Of a stretch of 34,818 nucleotides of DNA, positions 26,550-34,818 are shown one piece after another. A program made the position numbers and the translations under genes. Each line of letters opens with the position of its first letter. Position 1 is the first letter of the stretch. The DNA is taken from the NCBI GenBank assembly GCA_021791535.1, contig JAJYWI010000002.1, forward strand, positions 1 through 34,818. Reading direction: 5' to 3'. A model generated the notes under the pieces. The model searched no databases and was not told the DNA's origin. It worked only from the letters and a program-made list of their open reading frames with translations. The DNA comes from Microcaldota archaeon (GTDB taxonomy: Archaea; Micrarchaeota; Micrarchaeia; Micrarchaeales; Micrarchaeaceae).

Positions 26550-26975
26550 ATGGCACAGCCTGAAAATCGCACGCGCGAGGAAGAGCTCTACACCTTAAGC
26601 TACATGCAGCAGCTCTACCAGAACCAGTACAATGCTATAGTAAGCGAGATAAACAGGGCCGTCCAGTACCTGAATGAGCTGGCAGCGCTGAGGAAGACCC
26701 TGGATGATTCCAATATGCTCAATGGCAAGGATGTGCTAGTCAGCCTTGGCGCTGGCGCATACATGAGCTCCACTGCAGGCAGGCTGGGATTTGTGCTCGT
26801 GGACATAGGTGCTGGCCATGTGGTAGAAAAGGACATAGACTCGGCAAAGGCTTTCGTGGACGATAGGGTGCAGAAATCCACCAAAACGTTCAACAACCTT
26901 GTCAAGAACAGGAATGAGCTGCGTGACGCAATCATTGACGTTGCACGCAGGATCGATACGCTGAATCACAGGTAA
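26550..26975 (+). CDS. pfdA: Prefoldin subunit alpha
   Basis: Coiled-coil flanking VLVSLGAGAYMSSTAGRLGFVLVDIGAGHVVEKDIDSA. Confidence 0.9.
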   Translation: MAQPENRTREEELYTLSYMQQLYQNQYNAIVSEINRAVQYLNELAALRKTLDDSNMLNGKDVLVSLGAGAYMSSTAGRLGFVLVDIGAGHVVEKDIDSAKAFVDDRVQKSTKTFNNLVKNRNELRDAIIDVARRIDTLNHR

Positions 26976-26980
26976 TTCGG

Positions 26981-28018
26981 ATGTTCGACGAATTGCGCAA
27001 GAGGATATCGAGCGCCGTAAAGGGATTCATAAAGAAGGAGGAGAAGGAGGCGGAACTGCCTGCTGAAACGATACCAGAAGGGCGCGGGATAACGAAAGAG
27101 CCGGTCCTGTCGGTGGATACGTCAGTCAGCACAAGGATCAAGGGCGCGTTAACCGGCAGCGTGAAGCTGAGCGACGATGAGGTGGAGAACTTCCTCAAGG
27201 AGCTAGAGGACTCGTTGCTGAAATCCGACGTGTCCTACAGCGCTACAGAGAGTTTCATAGCGATATTGAGGAAGAAGCTTGAAGCATCAAGGTTCAAGCC
27301 CAGGGAGATAGACGAGATGGTAACAAAGGAGGTACGCTCCTCGCTCCTCGAGATGCTCAAGGGATCGAAGCCGGGCATAGACCTGATAAAGTTCGTCAAG
27401 GAGAGGGCGGTGACAGGCGAGATACCTGTGAAGATACTCTTCCTTGGGCCTAACGGCACAGGAAAGACCACGACAATGGGGAAGATAGCGGCGGCGATGA
27501 AGAGGAACGGCATAGAGAGCGTGTTCTCCGCCAGCGACACGTTCCGTGCTGCCGCTATAGAGCAGACGGAGCATCACGCGAGGGCGATAGGCTCGCACGT
27601 GATAAAGAGCAAGTACGGTGCAGACCCAGCAAGTGTGGCGTTTGACGCAATAGCGTACGCGAAGGCGCACAAAATACCTGCTGTGCTGATAGACACTGCC
27701 GGCAGGCAGGAGACAAACAGGAACCTCATCAACGAGATGATGAAGATGGTGAAGGTTGCGAAGCCAGACATCACCGTATTCGTTGGCGAGAGCACCTCCG
27801 GCAACGCGCTCACGCCCCAGATCATGGAATTCTCGAAATACATGAAGATAGACGGGATAATACTGACAAAACTAGACTGCGATGCAAAGGGCGGCAACGC
27901 AGTGTCGATAGCGAGCACAACTGGCATACCGATACTGTTCTTCGGCGTCGGTGAATCGTACGATGCACTGGTCGGATACACCCCGGAGTTTGTGGTAGAC
28001 TCAATACTGCACAATTAG
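26981..28018 (+). CDS. ftsY: Signal recognition particle receptor FtsY
   Basis: FLGPNGTGKTTTMGKIA, SASDTFRAAAIEQ, LIDTAGRQETN, LTKLDCDAKGGNAVS, FFGVGESYDAL. Confidence 0.95.
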   Translation: MFDELRKRISSAVKGFIKKEEKEAELPAETIPEGRGITKEPVLSVDTSVSTRIKGALTGSVKLSDDEVENFLKELEDSLLKSDVSYSATESFIAILRKKLEASRFKPREIDEMVTKEVRSSLLEMLKGSKPGIDLIKFVKERAVTGEIPVKILFLGPNGTGKTTTMGKIAAAMKRNGIESVFSASDTFRAAAIEQTEHHARAIGSHVIKSKYGADPASVAFDAIAYAKAHKIPAVLIDTAGRQETNRNLINEMMKMVKVAKPDITVFVGESTSGNALTPQIMEFSKYMKIDGIILTKLDCDAKGGNAVSIASTTGIPILFFGVGESYDALVGYTPEFVVDSILHN

Positions 28019-28061
28019 TGAGCAATTTATAGCTTACCCTGCAATATAACTCAGTGGGCGA

Positions 28062-29378
28062 ATGAAAAGCTCGACTTACGATGTGGAGAGGAAGGTGCTC
28101 AAGAGGCTTGTCGGGGCTTTCGCAGGCGTAGACAACCCGAAAAGGAAAACCGACCTGATAATATACAATGCGAAGACGATAAGCCCGGACCTATCTGCGG
28201 ATGAGCTGAATGAGATCGTAAACGACATAAACGACCTGTCGCCTATAGACAGTTACCTCACCGATGAGAGAATAGAGGACGTGATGATAAACAACACCCG
28301 CAACGTATACGTATATGACGCTGAAGGAGGTCTAGCAAAGATAGATGCGCGCTTCGAAACGATGGAAAAGCTAGGGCTATTCATAGACAAGATAAAGCTG
28401 TACTCCACTAACGAGTCGGCGAACGGCAACATAATAGACGTGCACCTGCCATCAGGAAGCAGGTGCAACATAATCACTTCGCCTATCGGGTATGATGTGA
28501 CTATAAGGAACTTCAAGAAGCGCGCCCTGAGCATCATAGACCTGGTGAACTCTGGCGAGCTTGACTATCAGATGGCTGCCAGGCTCTGGTTCTATGTAGA
28601 CGGCTTCAGGGTAAGGCCGGCCAACCTGCTTATAGGGGGCATGCCTGCATCAGGGAAGACTACGCTGCTAAATGCGCTGTTCTCGTTCTTCAGGCCAGAG
28701 TCGAGGGTAGTTACGATGGAGGAGACGTACGAGCTCAACACCGAGACCCAGGAGAACTGCGTCAGGCTGGAGACAAGCGACGACATGCCGATGGTCGAGC
28801 TTGTGAAGAACTCGGTGAGGATGAGGCCGGATACAATTATAATAGGCGAAGTGCGCGGCGCAGAGGCGAAGGACATGATGACAGCAATGAACATAGGAAA
28901 GATAGTGCTTGGCACTATCCACGCGTCAACAGCGAGAGATGTGATAACAAGGCTGCAGAGCAAGCCCATGGACGTGCCGATGGAGCTCATACCTGCGATA
29001 GACGCTATAGTGATAACCTCCCAGGTGATAGAAAACAAGAAGCCGTTGAGGAAGGTGGTCCAGGTATCCGAGGTATCCGGGATAGAGACGAAGGTGCTAC
29101 TCTCAGACCTGTACAAATACGATTACAAGACGCACCAGGCCTCGGCGATACTGCCTAGCGTAACGTACAGGGATTCTATGGCGAGGCTCATTGGCGTTGC
29201 CCCGCAAGACATATACGAGGAGGAGAGGGTCAGGGGCAGCATACTCGCAGCTATGAACAAGATGGGCGTGAGGGATATAAGGAGCATAAACGAGACTGTG
29301 CGTTCGTATTATGACAACCCGCAGCTTACGCTGAACAAACTAGGCCTATCTAACATGCACGCGGTAATAGAAGTATGA
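28062..29378 (+). CDS. Type II/IV secretion / archaellum-pilus type ATPase (TadA/VirB11/FlaI superfamily)
   Basis: GGMPASGKTTLLNAL, VVTMEETYEL, IIIGEVRGAEAKDMMTAMNIG, GTIHASTARD. Confidence 0.9.
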   Translation: MKSSTYDVERKVLKRLVGAFAGVDNPKRKTDLIIYNAKTISPDLSADELNEIVNDINDLSPIDSYLTDERIEDVMINNTRNVYVYDAEGGLAKIDARFETMEKLGLFIDKIKLYSTNESANGNIIDVHLPSGSRCNIITSPIGYDVTIRNFKKRALSIIDLVNSGELDYQMAARLWFYVDGFRVRPANLLIGGMPASGKTTLLNALFSFFRPESRVVTMEETYELNTETQENCVRLETSDDMPMVELVKNSVRMRPDTIIIGEVRGAEAKDMMTAMNIGKIVLGTIHASTARDVITRLQSKPMDVPMELIPAIDAIVITSQVIENKKPLRKVVQVSEVSGIETKVLLSDLYKYDYKTHQASAILPSVTYRDSMARLIGVAPQDIYEEERVRGSILAAMNKMGVRDIRSINETVRSYYDNPQLTLNKLGLSNMHAVIEV

Positions 29379-30512
29379 TCAAGGGAGGAACCTCTTGGCC
29401 GCTATCTTCTCTCTTATGTAGTCTCCTACAAATGTCAGCTTCGGCCCCTGCAGCGTGTCCTGCTCGAGCTTCGTCTTGGTCTTTATGACCTTGTTGAGCT
29501 CTTCAACCCACGCTTTGTGCCTGTTTATCCATGGGTACTGCAGCATGTCCTGCGCCCTCTTTATGTCCACCTCCGAGGCCTTCATTGTCATCTTCTTAAG
29601 GAAGTCGTAGCGCTCTATGTCCTCCATAGTCACGCCGAGGAACTTTGCCTCTGGAGTCGCTATCTCCTTGCCCATGTAGGCGAGGTTTATGCTTCCGGTC
29701 TTTATCGTCCAGTATATGTACCACCCCCACGCGTCACAGTCGTTGAAGACGTAGATCGGGAGGCCTTTGTCCGCGAGCTTCCTTATAAGTCGGCGCGTGC
29801 CCCGCGCGGCCTGCCCCTGCGGCGATATGAGTATGCAGTTCTCCTTCTTCCAGAAGCCATCCTCGTTAAGCCTCTGCCAGACGGCGTCCTTCTCCACAAC
29901 AAGCACGTACTTCGCCCTCACATCAGTGAACTCTATCTCGTTGTCCACATCGCTCGGTATCGCCCATCCGCTCCTCCCCTGCTTTGCCGCATCTATAAGC
30001 TGGTGCTCCCCGCCGAACGTGTCGTGTATCTTCAGGTTGCCTGCTAGCACTCCCTTCCTATTAGCGTTAAGGTTGAGGTCCTCCCTCTTTACGCCGAGGG
30101 ACACCTCAAGATCCTCTATGAGAGGGTTCGATTCTGCCTGTTCGTTGAATATGTTCTCATCGACATCTTCCCCCAACGAGTACTTAAGCTGGTAAAAGAG
30201 CCCCCTTATTGACGTGTGCAGATTCTCGTTGATGAACTTGTAGCACTTCGACGCTATCGCGACCGTCTGCATGAACCGCTTCGCCTGGGCGACGTTCACG
30301 AAGTTGCGCTCCTCGGGATTCTTGCCGAGCATCAGCACCCCTGCCTTCTCGTCGTACTTAACGTTGGATCTCGACCTCGAGAGTGTGGTGAAGGTAGGGC
30401 TCTTGCCCTTTTCCACCTCTTCTAATATGCCCTTCCCGAAAACCTCGAGCTTCTTCTTCGCATCCGCATCTTTGCGTTCGCTCACTCTCTCACTTTCCGT
30501 TCGGCTGCTCAT
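29379..30512 (-). CDS. top6A: DNA topoisomerase VI subunit A
   Basis: [56 protein letters not shown]. Confidence 0.93.
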   Translation of the reverse strand: MSSRTESERVSERKDADAKKKLEVFGKGILEEVEKGKSPTFTTLSRSRSNVKYDEKAGVLMLGKNPEERNFVNVAQAKRFMQTVAIASKCYKFINENLHTSIRGLFYQLKYSLGEDVDENIFNEQAESNPLIEDLEVSLGVKREDLNLNANRKGVLAGNLKIHDTFGGEHQLIDAAKQGRSGWAIPSDVDNEIEFTDVRAKYVLVVEKDAVWQRLNEDGFWKKENCILISPQGQAARGTRRLIRKLADKGLPIYVFNDCDAWGWYIYWTIKTGSINLAYMGKEIATPEAKFLGVTMEDIERYDFLKKMTMKASEVDIKRAQDMLQYPWINRHKAWVEELNKVIKTKTKLEQDTLQGPKLTFVGDYIREKIAAKRFLP

Positions 30513-32430
30513 GCTTCCTGAGCTCCCTTATTATCTCGTCCTTGCGCTTGCTCTGCTTTATCGAGTATTTCATGACATCAGCCAGGGTTTTCACCGGCAC
30601 CACCTTTATCTTCCTCAGCCTCTCCTTAGCTATGTAGACGTCATCGCGGTTGCTCTGCGGTATTATCACGGTGCGCATGCCGGCGTTTATCGCCGCCTCT
30701 ATCTTGCTGGTCACGCCGCCTACAGGCAGCACCGCCCCCCTCACGGACAGGGATCCCGTCATTGCGACCGATTGGTCAACAGGCAGGTTTTCCATGGCGG
30801 AGATTATGCTTATCGCTACGGATATGCTTGCGCTGTCCCCCTCCACGCCTGCATACGACTGCAGGAACTGCACGTGCATGTCGTAGTTGGCGACGTCTTT
30901 GCCGATGTGCTTCTTTATTATCGCGCTCACGTTCTTCACAGCCTCGTTCGCTATCTTCCCGAGCTTGCCGGTAGGTATGAACTTGCCTTCAGCTCTGGAG
31001 CTTGCCGGCGTGACCTCGGCGACAAGGGGCAGCACTATGCCGGCTGACGTTATGGCCGACGATCCCATCACTGCCAGGCCATTCACCTTGCCAATGCTGA
31101 ACCCTCGGTTGGTGAAGACCTGATAGTCCTTAGTGTATTCTATTTCCTGCGTGACGGCTTGGGACTCTATTGAGCTTGAGAGCTTCTTCGCGTCTATCAC
31201 GTCCTGCCTGGTAACCAACTTCTGCTTCCTCTCCACAGCTAGGTCGCCGGCAGCCCTGACCATCCCGCCGAGGTCCCTGAGTATGAGAGTGAGCCTTTTC
31301 TTCCTGCCTGCGCGCCTGCGCGCCTCCTCTATTATCTCGTTAACTGCGTCTTTGTCGAAGTGCGGTATCTTGCCGTCCTTCTTCACCTCCTGGGCTATGA
31401 ATTGGAGCAGGGCCGTGCGGTTGCTGTCGTTATCCTCCATCGTAGACTCCATGTACACCTCATAGCCGTACCCGCGTATCCTGGAGCGCAATGCTGGATG
31501 CATCGCCTGTATGTCCTGCAGGTTTCCGGCAGCTACCAGTATGAAGTCGGTCGGGACAGGCTCGGTCTTCACAAGCGCTCCTGAACTCATCTCGCTCTGG
31601 CCGGTTATCGAATATTTCCTCTCCTGCATCGCAGTAAGGAGATCCTGCTGCGACTTCGGCTCCAGCCTTGACACCTCATCTATGAACAGGACTCCCTTGT
31701 TTGCCTTATGGACCGCGCCGCTCTCCACCCTAAGATGGGCAGGAGTACCTAGCCCACCAGACTGCAGCGGATCATGCCTGCAGTCCCCGAAAAGCGCGCC
31801 AGCTCTAGAACCTGTGGCGTCTATGAAAGGCGCGTGCTTATATCCTGTGTTGTCAACTATCAACTTAGGCTCATTGTAATCTGTTGCGCCAAGTATGCCT
31901 GCGCGGCGTGTTACGCTGCTCATGAACATCACCATGGCCCCGAATATCAGTATGCCGAGGATTAGGGCAGCAAGCACTATTATCTCGTATCCGGTTATGT
32001 AGCCGCTAAGCGACAGGCCGAACAGGACTATGACAAGGAGCAGTATTATCGGCGTTACAAGTGATGCCCCCTTGCCCATCATCATCCTGTTCTTCATCCG
32101 CTCTTTCTGCAGGATCTGCCTGCCCTGGCCGTCGCCGCCTTTCTGCCTCGCCTCTTCATTCGGATACGTCTTTACCGCCTTGATAAGCGGCATGTTCTCG
32201 TCGTTGACATTCTTGTAGACAAGTATGTCCTCGAGGTCTGCAGCCGGTAGCAGCTCGGCCATGGCTTGGGCTAGCATCGTTTTCCCGGTGCCTGGAGATC
32301 CGACTAGCAGCACGTTCCTTCGCTGTTTTGCCGCCTTCTTGATTATCTCTGTGGCAGTGCTTTGCCCGATTACCTGGTCGATTAGCTTTTCTGAGACCTT
32401 GACATCTGCAGTCGTCTTGAAGTTCTGCAT
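30490..32430 (-). CDS. lonB: Archaeal LonB membrane-anchored ATP-dependent protease
   Basis: [19 protein letters not shown], two TM segments inside the AAA domain, FIDEVSRL, protease [14 protein letters not shown] and Lys region. Confidence 0.93.
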   Translation of the reverse strand: MQNFKTTADVKVSEKLIDQVIGQSTATEIIKKAAKQRRNVLLVGSPGTGKTMLAQAMAELLPAADLEDILVYKNVNDENMPLIKAVKTYPNEEARQKGGDGQGRQILQKERMKNRMMMGKGASLVTPIILLLVIVLFGLSLSGYITGYEIIVLAALILGILIFGAMVMFMSSVTRRAGILGATDYNEPKLIVDNTGYKHAPFIDATGSRAGALFGDCRHDPLQSGGLGTPAHLRVESGAVHKANKGVLFIDEVSRLEPKSQQDLLTAMQERKYSITGQSEMSSGALVKTEPVPTDFILVAAGNLQDIQAMHPALRSRIRGYGYEVYMESTMEDNDSNRTALLQFIAQEVKKDGKIPHFDKDAVNEIIEEARRRAGRKKRLTLILRDLGGMVRAAGDLAVERKQKLVTRQDVIDAKKLSSSIESQAVTQEIEYTKDYQVFTNRGFSIGKVNGLAVMGSSAITSAGIVLPLVAEVTPASSRAEGKFIPTGKLGKIANEAVKNVSAIIKKHIGKDVANYDMHVQFLQSYAGVEGDSASISVAISIISAMENLPVDQSVAMTGSLSVRGAVLPVGGVTSKIEAAINAGMRTVIIPQSNRDDVYIAKERLRKIKVVPVKTLADVMKYSIKQSKRKDEIIRELRKHEQPNGK

Positions 32431-32542
32431 CGATAATTACCAGTAGTATTATCTAGACAAACTATTAATATCCTCTGATTATCTTTGTGTCGGAAACGCA
32501 CGCAAAGCTTTTAATATCTGAAAGGTGCAATAGTAATCACAG

Positions 32543-32749
32543 GTGTCTGAAATAAAAGCGCGTGAACTACGTTCTCTGTCTGACAGCGCACTTAGAACCA
32601 AGCTAGGCGAGCTTGAGCTAGAGCTGAGCATAGAAAGGAGGAAAGTGGCATCGACAGGCGTAGCCAGCAAGGTGATCAAGGCGCGCGAGATTAGGAGGAC
32701 CATTGCGAGGATAAACACTATCCTGAACGAGAAGGGTGCAAAGAGCTAA
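32543..32749 (+). CDS. rpl29: 50S ribosomal protein uL29
   Basis: IKARELRSLSDSALRTKLGELELELSIERRKVASTGVASKVIKAREIRRTIARINTILNEK. Confidence 0.9.
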   Translation: MSEIKARELRSLSDSALRTKLGELELELSIERRKVASTGVASKVIKAREIRRTIARINTILNEKGAKS

Positions 32750-33054
32750 TGCCAGACGTATGCCCGAAATGCGGATTGCCCAAAGACATCTGTGTATGCT
32801 CGGTACTTGACCGCGAGACTGAGAGCAAGATACGGGTCTACACAAAGAAGGCGAAGTTCAACAGGATTGTGACAGTCATAGAAGGAATAAACAACGATGA
32901 GTTGGAGCGCGCCGAGAAGAACCTGAAGCGTTTGCTAGCCTGCGGCGGGACAAGCCGCGATGGCGTGGTAGAGCTGCAGGGCGACCATAAGGACACAACA
33001 AAGAAGGCTCTGATCGGGATGGGTTACAAGGAGGACATAATAGATGTCATCTGA
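32749..33054 (+). CDS. Translation initiation factor SUI1/aIF1
   Basis: CPKCGLPKDICVCSVLDRE...KAKFNRIVTVIEGIN...LKRLLACGGTSRDGVVELQGDH. Confidence 0.95.
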   Translation: MPDVCPKCGLPKDICVCSVLDRETESKIRVYTKKAKFNRIVTVIEGINNDELERAEKNLKRLLACGGTSRDGVVELQGDHKDTTKKALIGMGYKEDIIDVI

Positions 33055-33063
33055 GGTGCCCCC

Positions 33064-33723
33064 ATGGACGCCAGGGGGATAATTGATTCGATAGGCGATA
33101 TTTATGATAGGTTTGAGATACCGCCGAACCTGCAAATGCACATGTTCAGAGCTGCCGCGCTGGTGGAGCTTGTCTGTGACAACTGGAAGGGGCCGAGAAT
33201 AAACAAAGCGGACATAATATCCGTTTCGCTGATACACGACCTTGGCAACATAGTCAAGTTCGACCTGGAGACTTCAGCTGCCCTAAAGCTCTATTACGAC
33301 CAAACTGAAGAAGCGATTGGTAAGCTGCGGGAAGTGCGGGGCCGGACTATAGCGAAGTATGGCACTGATGACCACGCTGCAACTCAAATGATGGCAAAGG
33401 AGCTCGGCATAAACAAAAGGCTAATGTACCTCCTGACTTACGGTGGCCACGCCTTCACCGACACTGAGATAATTGTGCCTGACGACTGGGACGTCAAGAT
33501 ATACGCGTACGCAGATTTCAGGATAGGGCCTTTTGGTATAATGCCGTTAAAGGACAGGTTTGAAGAATTCAGGAGAAGGCAAGAGATACGGATAGAGAGG
33601 GGCGCGAAGAACTGGTCGTACGAGCACATTGATGCGATTGTGGCAGCCGGGTTTGCGCTTGAGAAAGAACTCCAGGCCAACGTCTCGTTGCGGCTTGATC
33701 AAGTGACATCCTCTCCCAACTAA
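33064..33723 (+). CDS. HD-domain phosphohydrolase-like protein
   Basis: MHMFRAAALVELV...ISVSLIHDLGNIVKFD...DDHAATQMMAKELG. Confidence 0.78.
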   Translation: MDARGIIDSIGDIYDRFEIPPNLQMHMFRAAALVELVCDNWKGPRINKADIISVSLIHDLGNIVKFDLETSAALKLYYDQTEEAIGKLREVRGRTIAKYGTDDHAATQMMAKELGINKRLMYLLTYGGHAFTDTEIIVPDDWDVKIYAYADFRIGPFGIMPLKDRFEEFRRRQEIRIERGAKNWSYEHIDAIVAAGFALEKELQANVSLRLDQVTSSPN

Positions 33724-33733
33724 AGGTTGGGAG
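33713..33733. repeat. Inverted repeat / right-end hairpin of the TnpB element
   Basis: CTCCCAAC-TAAAG-GTTGGGAG (8-bp perfect stem), 3' of tnpB, typical layout of IS200/IS605-type right ends and omega-RNA scaffolds. Confidence 0.7.
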
Positions 33734-33758
33734 CTTCCAGAGTGGCTATGATTGGTCG

Positions 33759-34811
33759 TCATGATGCCACCCGTATAGTTCCTGCTTCGTCGGCAACCGC
33801 CTCCCTTACGAAAGGTCTTACATCGTCTCCACAGGCTTGACTTCCCGAATGTCCTTCGGTAGCTCTATTGAGTATATTTATCGATGCGTTAATGTCCCTA
33901 TCTTTTGACATACCGCACTTCTCGCATAGGAATGCCCTCTGCGATATGGATATTTTCTGCACGTTCTTGCACTCACTGCACGTCATTGACGTATATTGGG
34001 GTTCCACTCCAACTGCCACGCAACCAGCGCTTTCAGCCTTGTATTGCAGAAGTTGTGTGAAGTTTCCCCATGAGGCTTCATTTATGGACTTTGCAAATCT
34101 ATGGTTCTTTACCATATTCGATATTTCCAGATCTTCGTATGCAATGAATGAGTATGAATTTATCAATTCGTGCGAAAGTTTGTGGAGCCTGTCCTGCCTT
34201 ATTCTTGCGATATATTCTGAATATTTGGCAAACTTTATTACCGCCGTCCTTCTGTTGTGCGAGCCTTTCTTCTTTCTTGAAACGCCCTTTTGCAGAATCT
34301 TTGCGTGTTTTCTCTGGTGCTTTGTTATTCTTGTATTCTGATGAATGGTATTATCTGAGAGCGCAGCATACTGCATTACCCCCAAATCCATTCCTACTTT
34401 TGGTTTATTGTTTGATACGAATGGTTTATCTTCCCGTTCGACTGCAATGGTGATATACCATTCCAGCGACTTTGTTTTCTTTATGGTAAGCGTCTTGATT
34501 GTTCCTTCTATTTCCCTGTGGTTCACGAAGTTTATCCTGCCTATCTTTGAGAGTTCAGCCTTTTTCTTTTCCATCTTGAAGCCATTGGTCTGGGGATATG
34601 TCAGCGAAGATACGAACTTCTTGTATCTTGGGAAGCCGACTTTTACGTTCTTTCCCTGCTTCTTTTCTTTGCACCTTCTGAAGAAGTGCATGTAAGCGTC
34701 TGATACTCTTTTTGAAACATTCTGGAGAACCTGCGAGTGCAGTTCTGCAAATTCTGGCCTTTCCTTCTTTATCTGCGTTATCCAGACATTCATTCTGTAT
34801 TCCGTAAGCAT
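33759..34811 (-). CDS. tnpB: TnpB (IS200/IS605-type RuvC nuclease, OrfB); true N-terminus probably beyond the window edge
   Basis: VGMDLGVMQYAAL (RuvC-I), IAYEDLEISNM (RuvC-II), CSECKNVQ...CEKCGMSKDRDINASINIL (zinc finger + RuvC-III). Confidence 0.93.
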   Translation of the reverse strand: MLTEYRMNVWITQIKKERPEFAELHSQVLQNVSKRVSDAYMHFFRRCKEKKQGKNVKVGFPRYKKFVSSLTYPQTNGFKMEKKKAELSKIGRINFVNHREIEGTIKTLTIKKTKSLEWYITIAVEREDKPFVSNNKPKVGMDLGVMQYAALSDNTIHQNTRITKHQRKHAKILQKGVSRKKKGSHNRRTAVIKFAKYSEYIARIRQDRLHKLSHELINSYSFIAYEDLEISNMVKNHRFAKSINEASWGNFTQLLQYKAESAGCVAVGVEPQYTSMTCSECKNVQKISISQRAFLCEKCGMSKDRDINASINILNRATEGHSGSQACGDDVRPFVREAVADEAGTIRVAS

Positions 34812-34818
34812 CTTTCCT

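Noticed and set aside
25688-26572. 294-aa minus-strand ORF over aIF6/LX
   Set aside because: Ser/Pro/Leu-rich antisense translation; conserved ribosomal cluster is on the plus strand
1-34818. rRNA, RNase P RNA or SRP RNA genes
   Set aside because: No recognisable conserved segments; intergenic spaces are too short

Overview
This looks like a compact archaeal chromosome segment, probably DPANN/Micrarchaeota-like. That lineage is an inference from gene content, TATA-box/leaderless promoters and scattered ribosomal genes. It encodes information-processing genes: uL15, uL30, eS19, PDCD5, eL39, eL31, aIF6, L18ae/LX, prefoldin alpha, FtsY, uL29, SUI1 and Top6A. It also encodes two beta-CASP ribonucleases, a LonB protease and a DNA-repair cluster (EndoQ, NUDIX, two Nth paralogues). 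Further genes are an ADP-forming acyl-CoA synthetase pair, a Ni-superoxide dismutase with its maturation protease, and an orphan secretion ATPase. Four tRNAs are present: Ala-TGC, Val-TAC, Tyr-GTA with a 16-nt intron, and Asp-GTC. Main points for follow-up: (1) a 717-bp VapBC module flanked by a perfect 27-bp duplication of the tRNA-Asp 3' end, like a minimal integrase-less island; (2) a 921-aa double-AAA+ Cdc48-like ATPase with a polytopic membrane N-terminus; (3) aIF6 split across two frames at a C-CCT-TTG heptamer; (4) a sodN-sodX operon; (5) a TnpB element whose right-end hairpin contains the stop codon of an HD-domain gene; (6) a NUDIX gene broken by an A8 frameshift and an amber codon; (7) convergent genes whose stop codons abut or overlap in short palindromes. 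No BLAST, HMM or tRNA-scan could be run; all calls are by eye.
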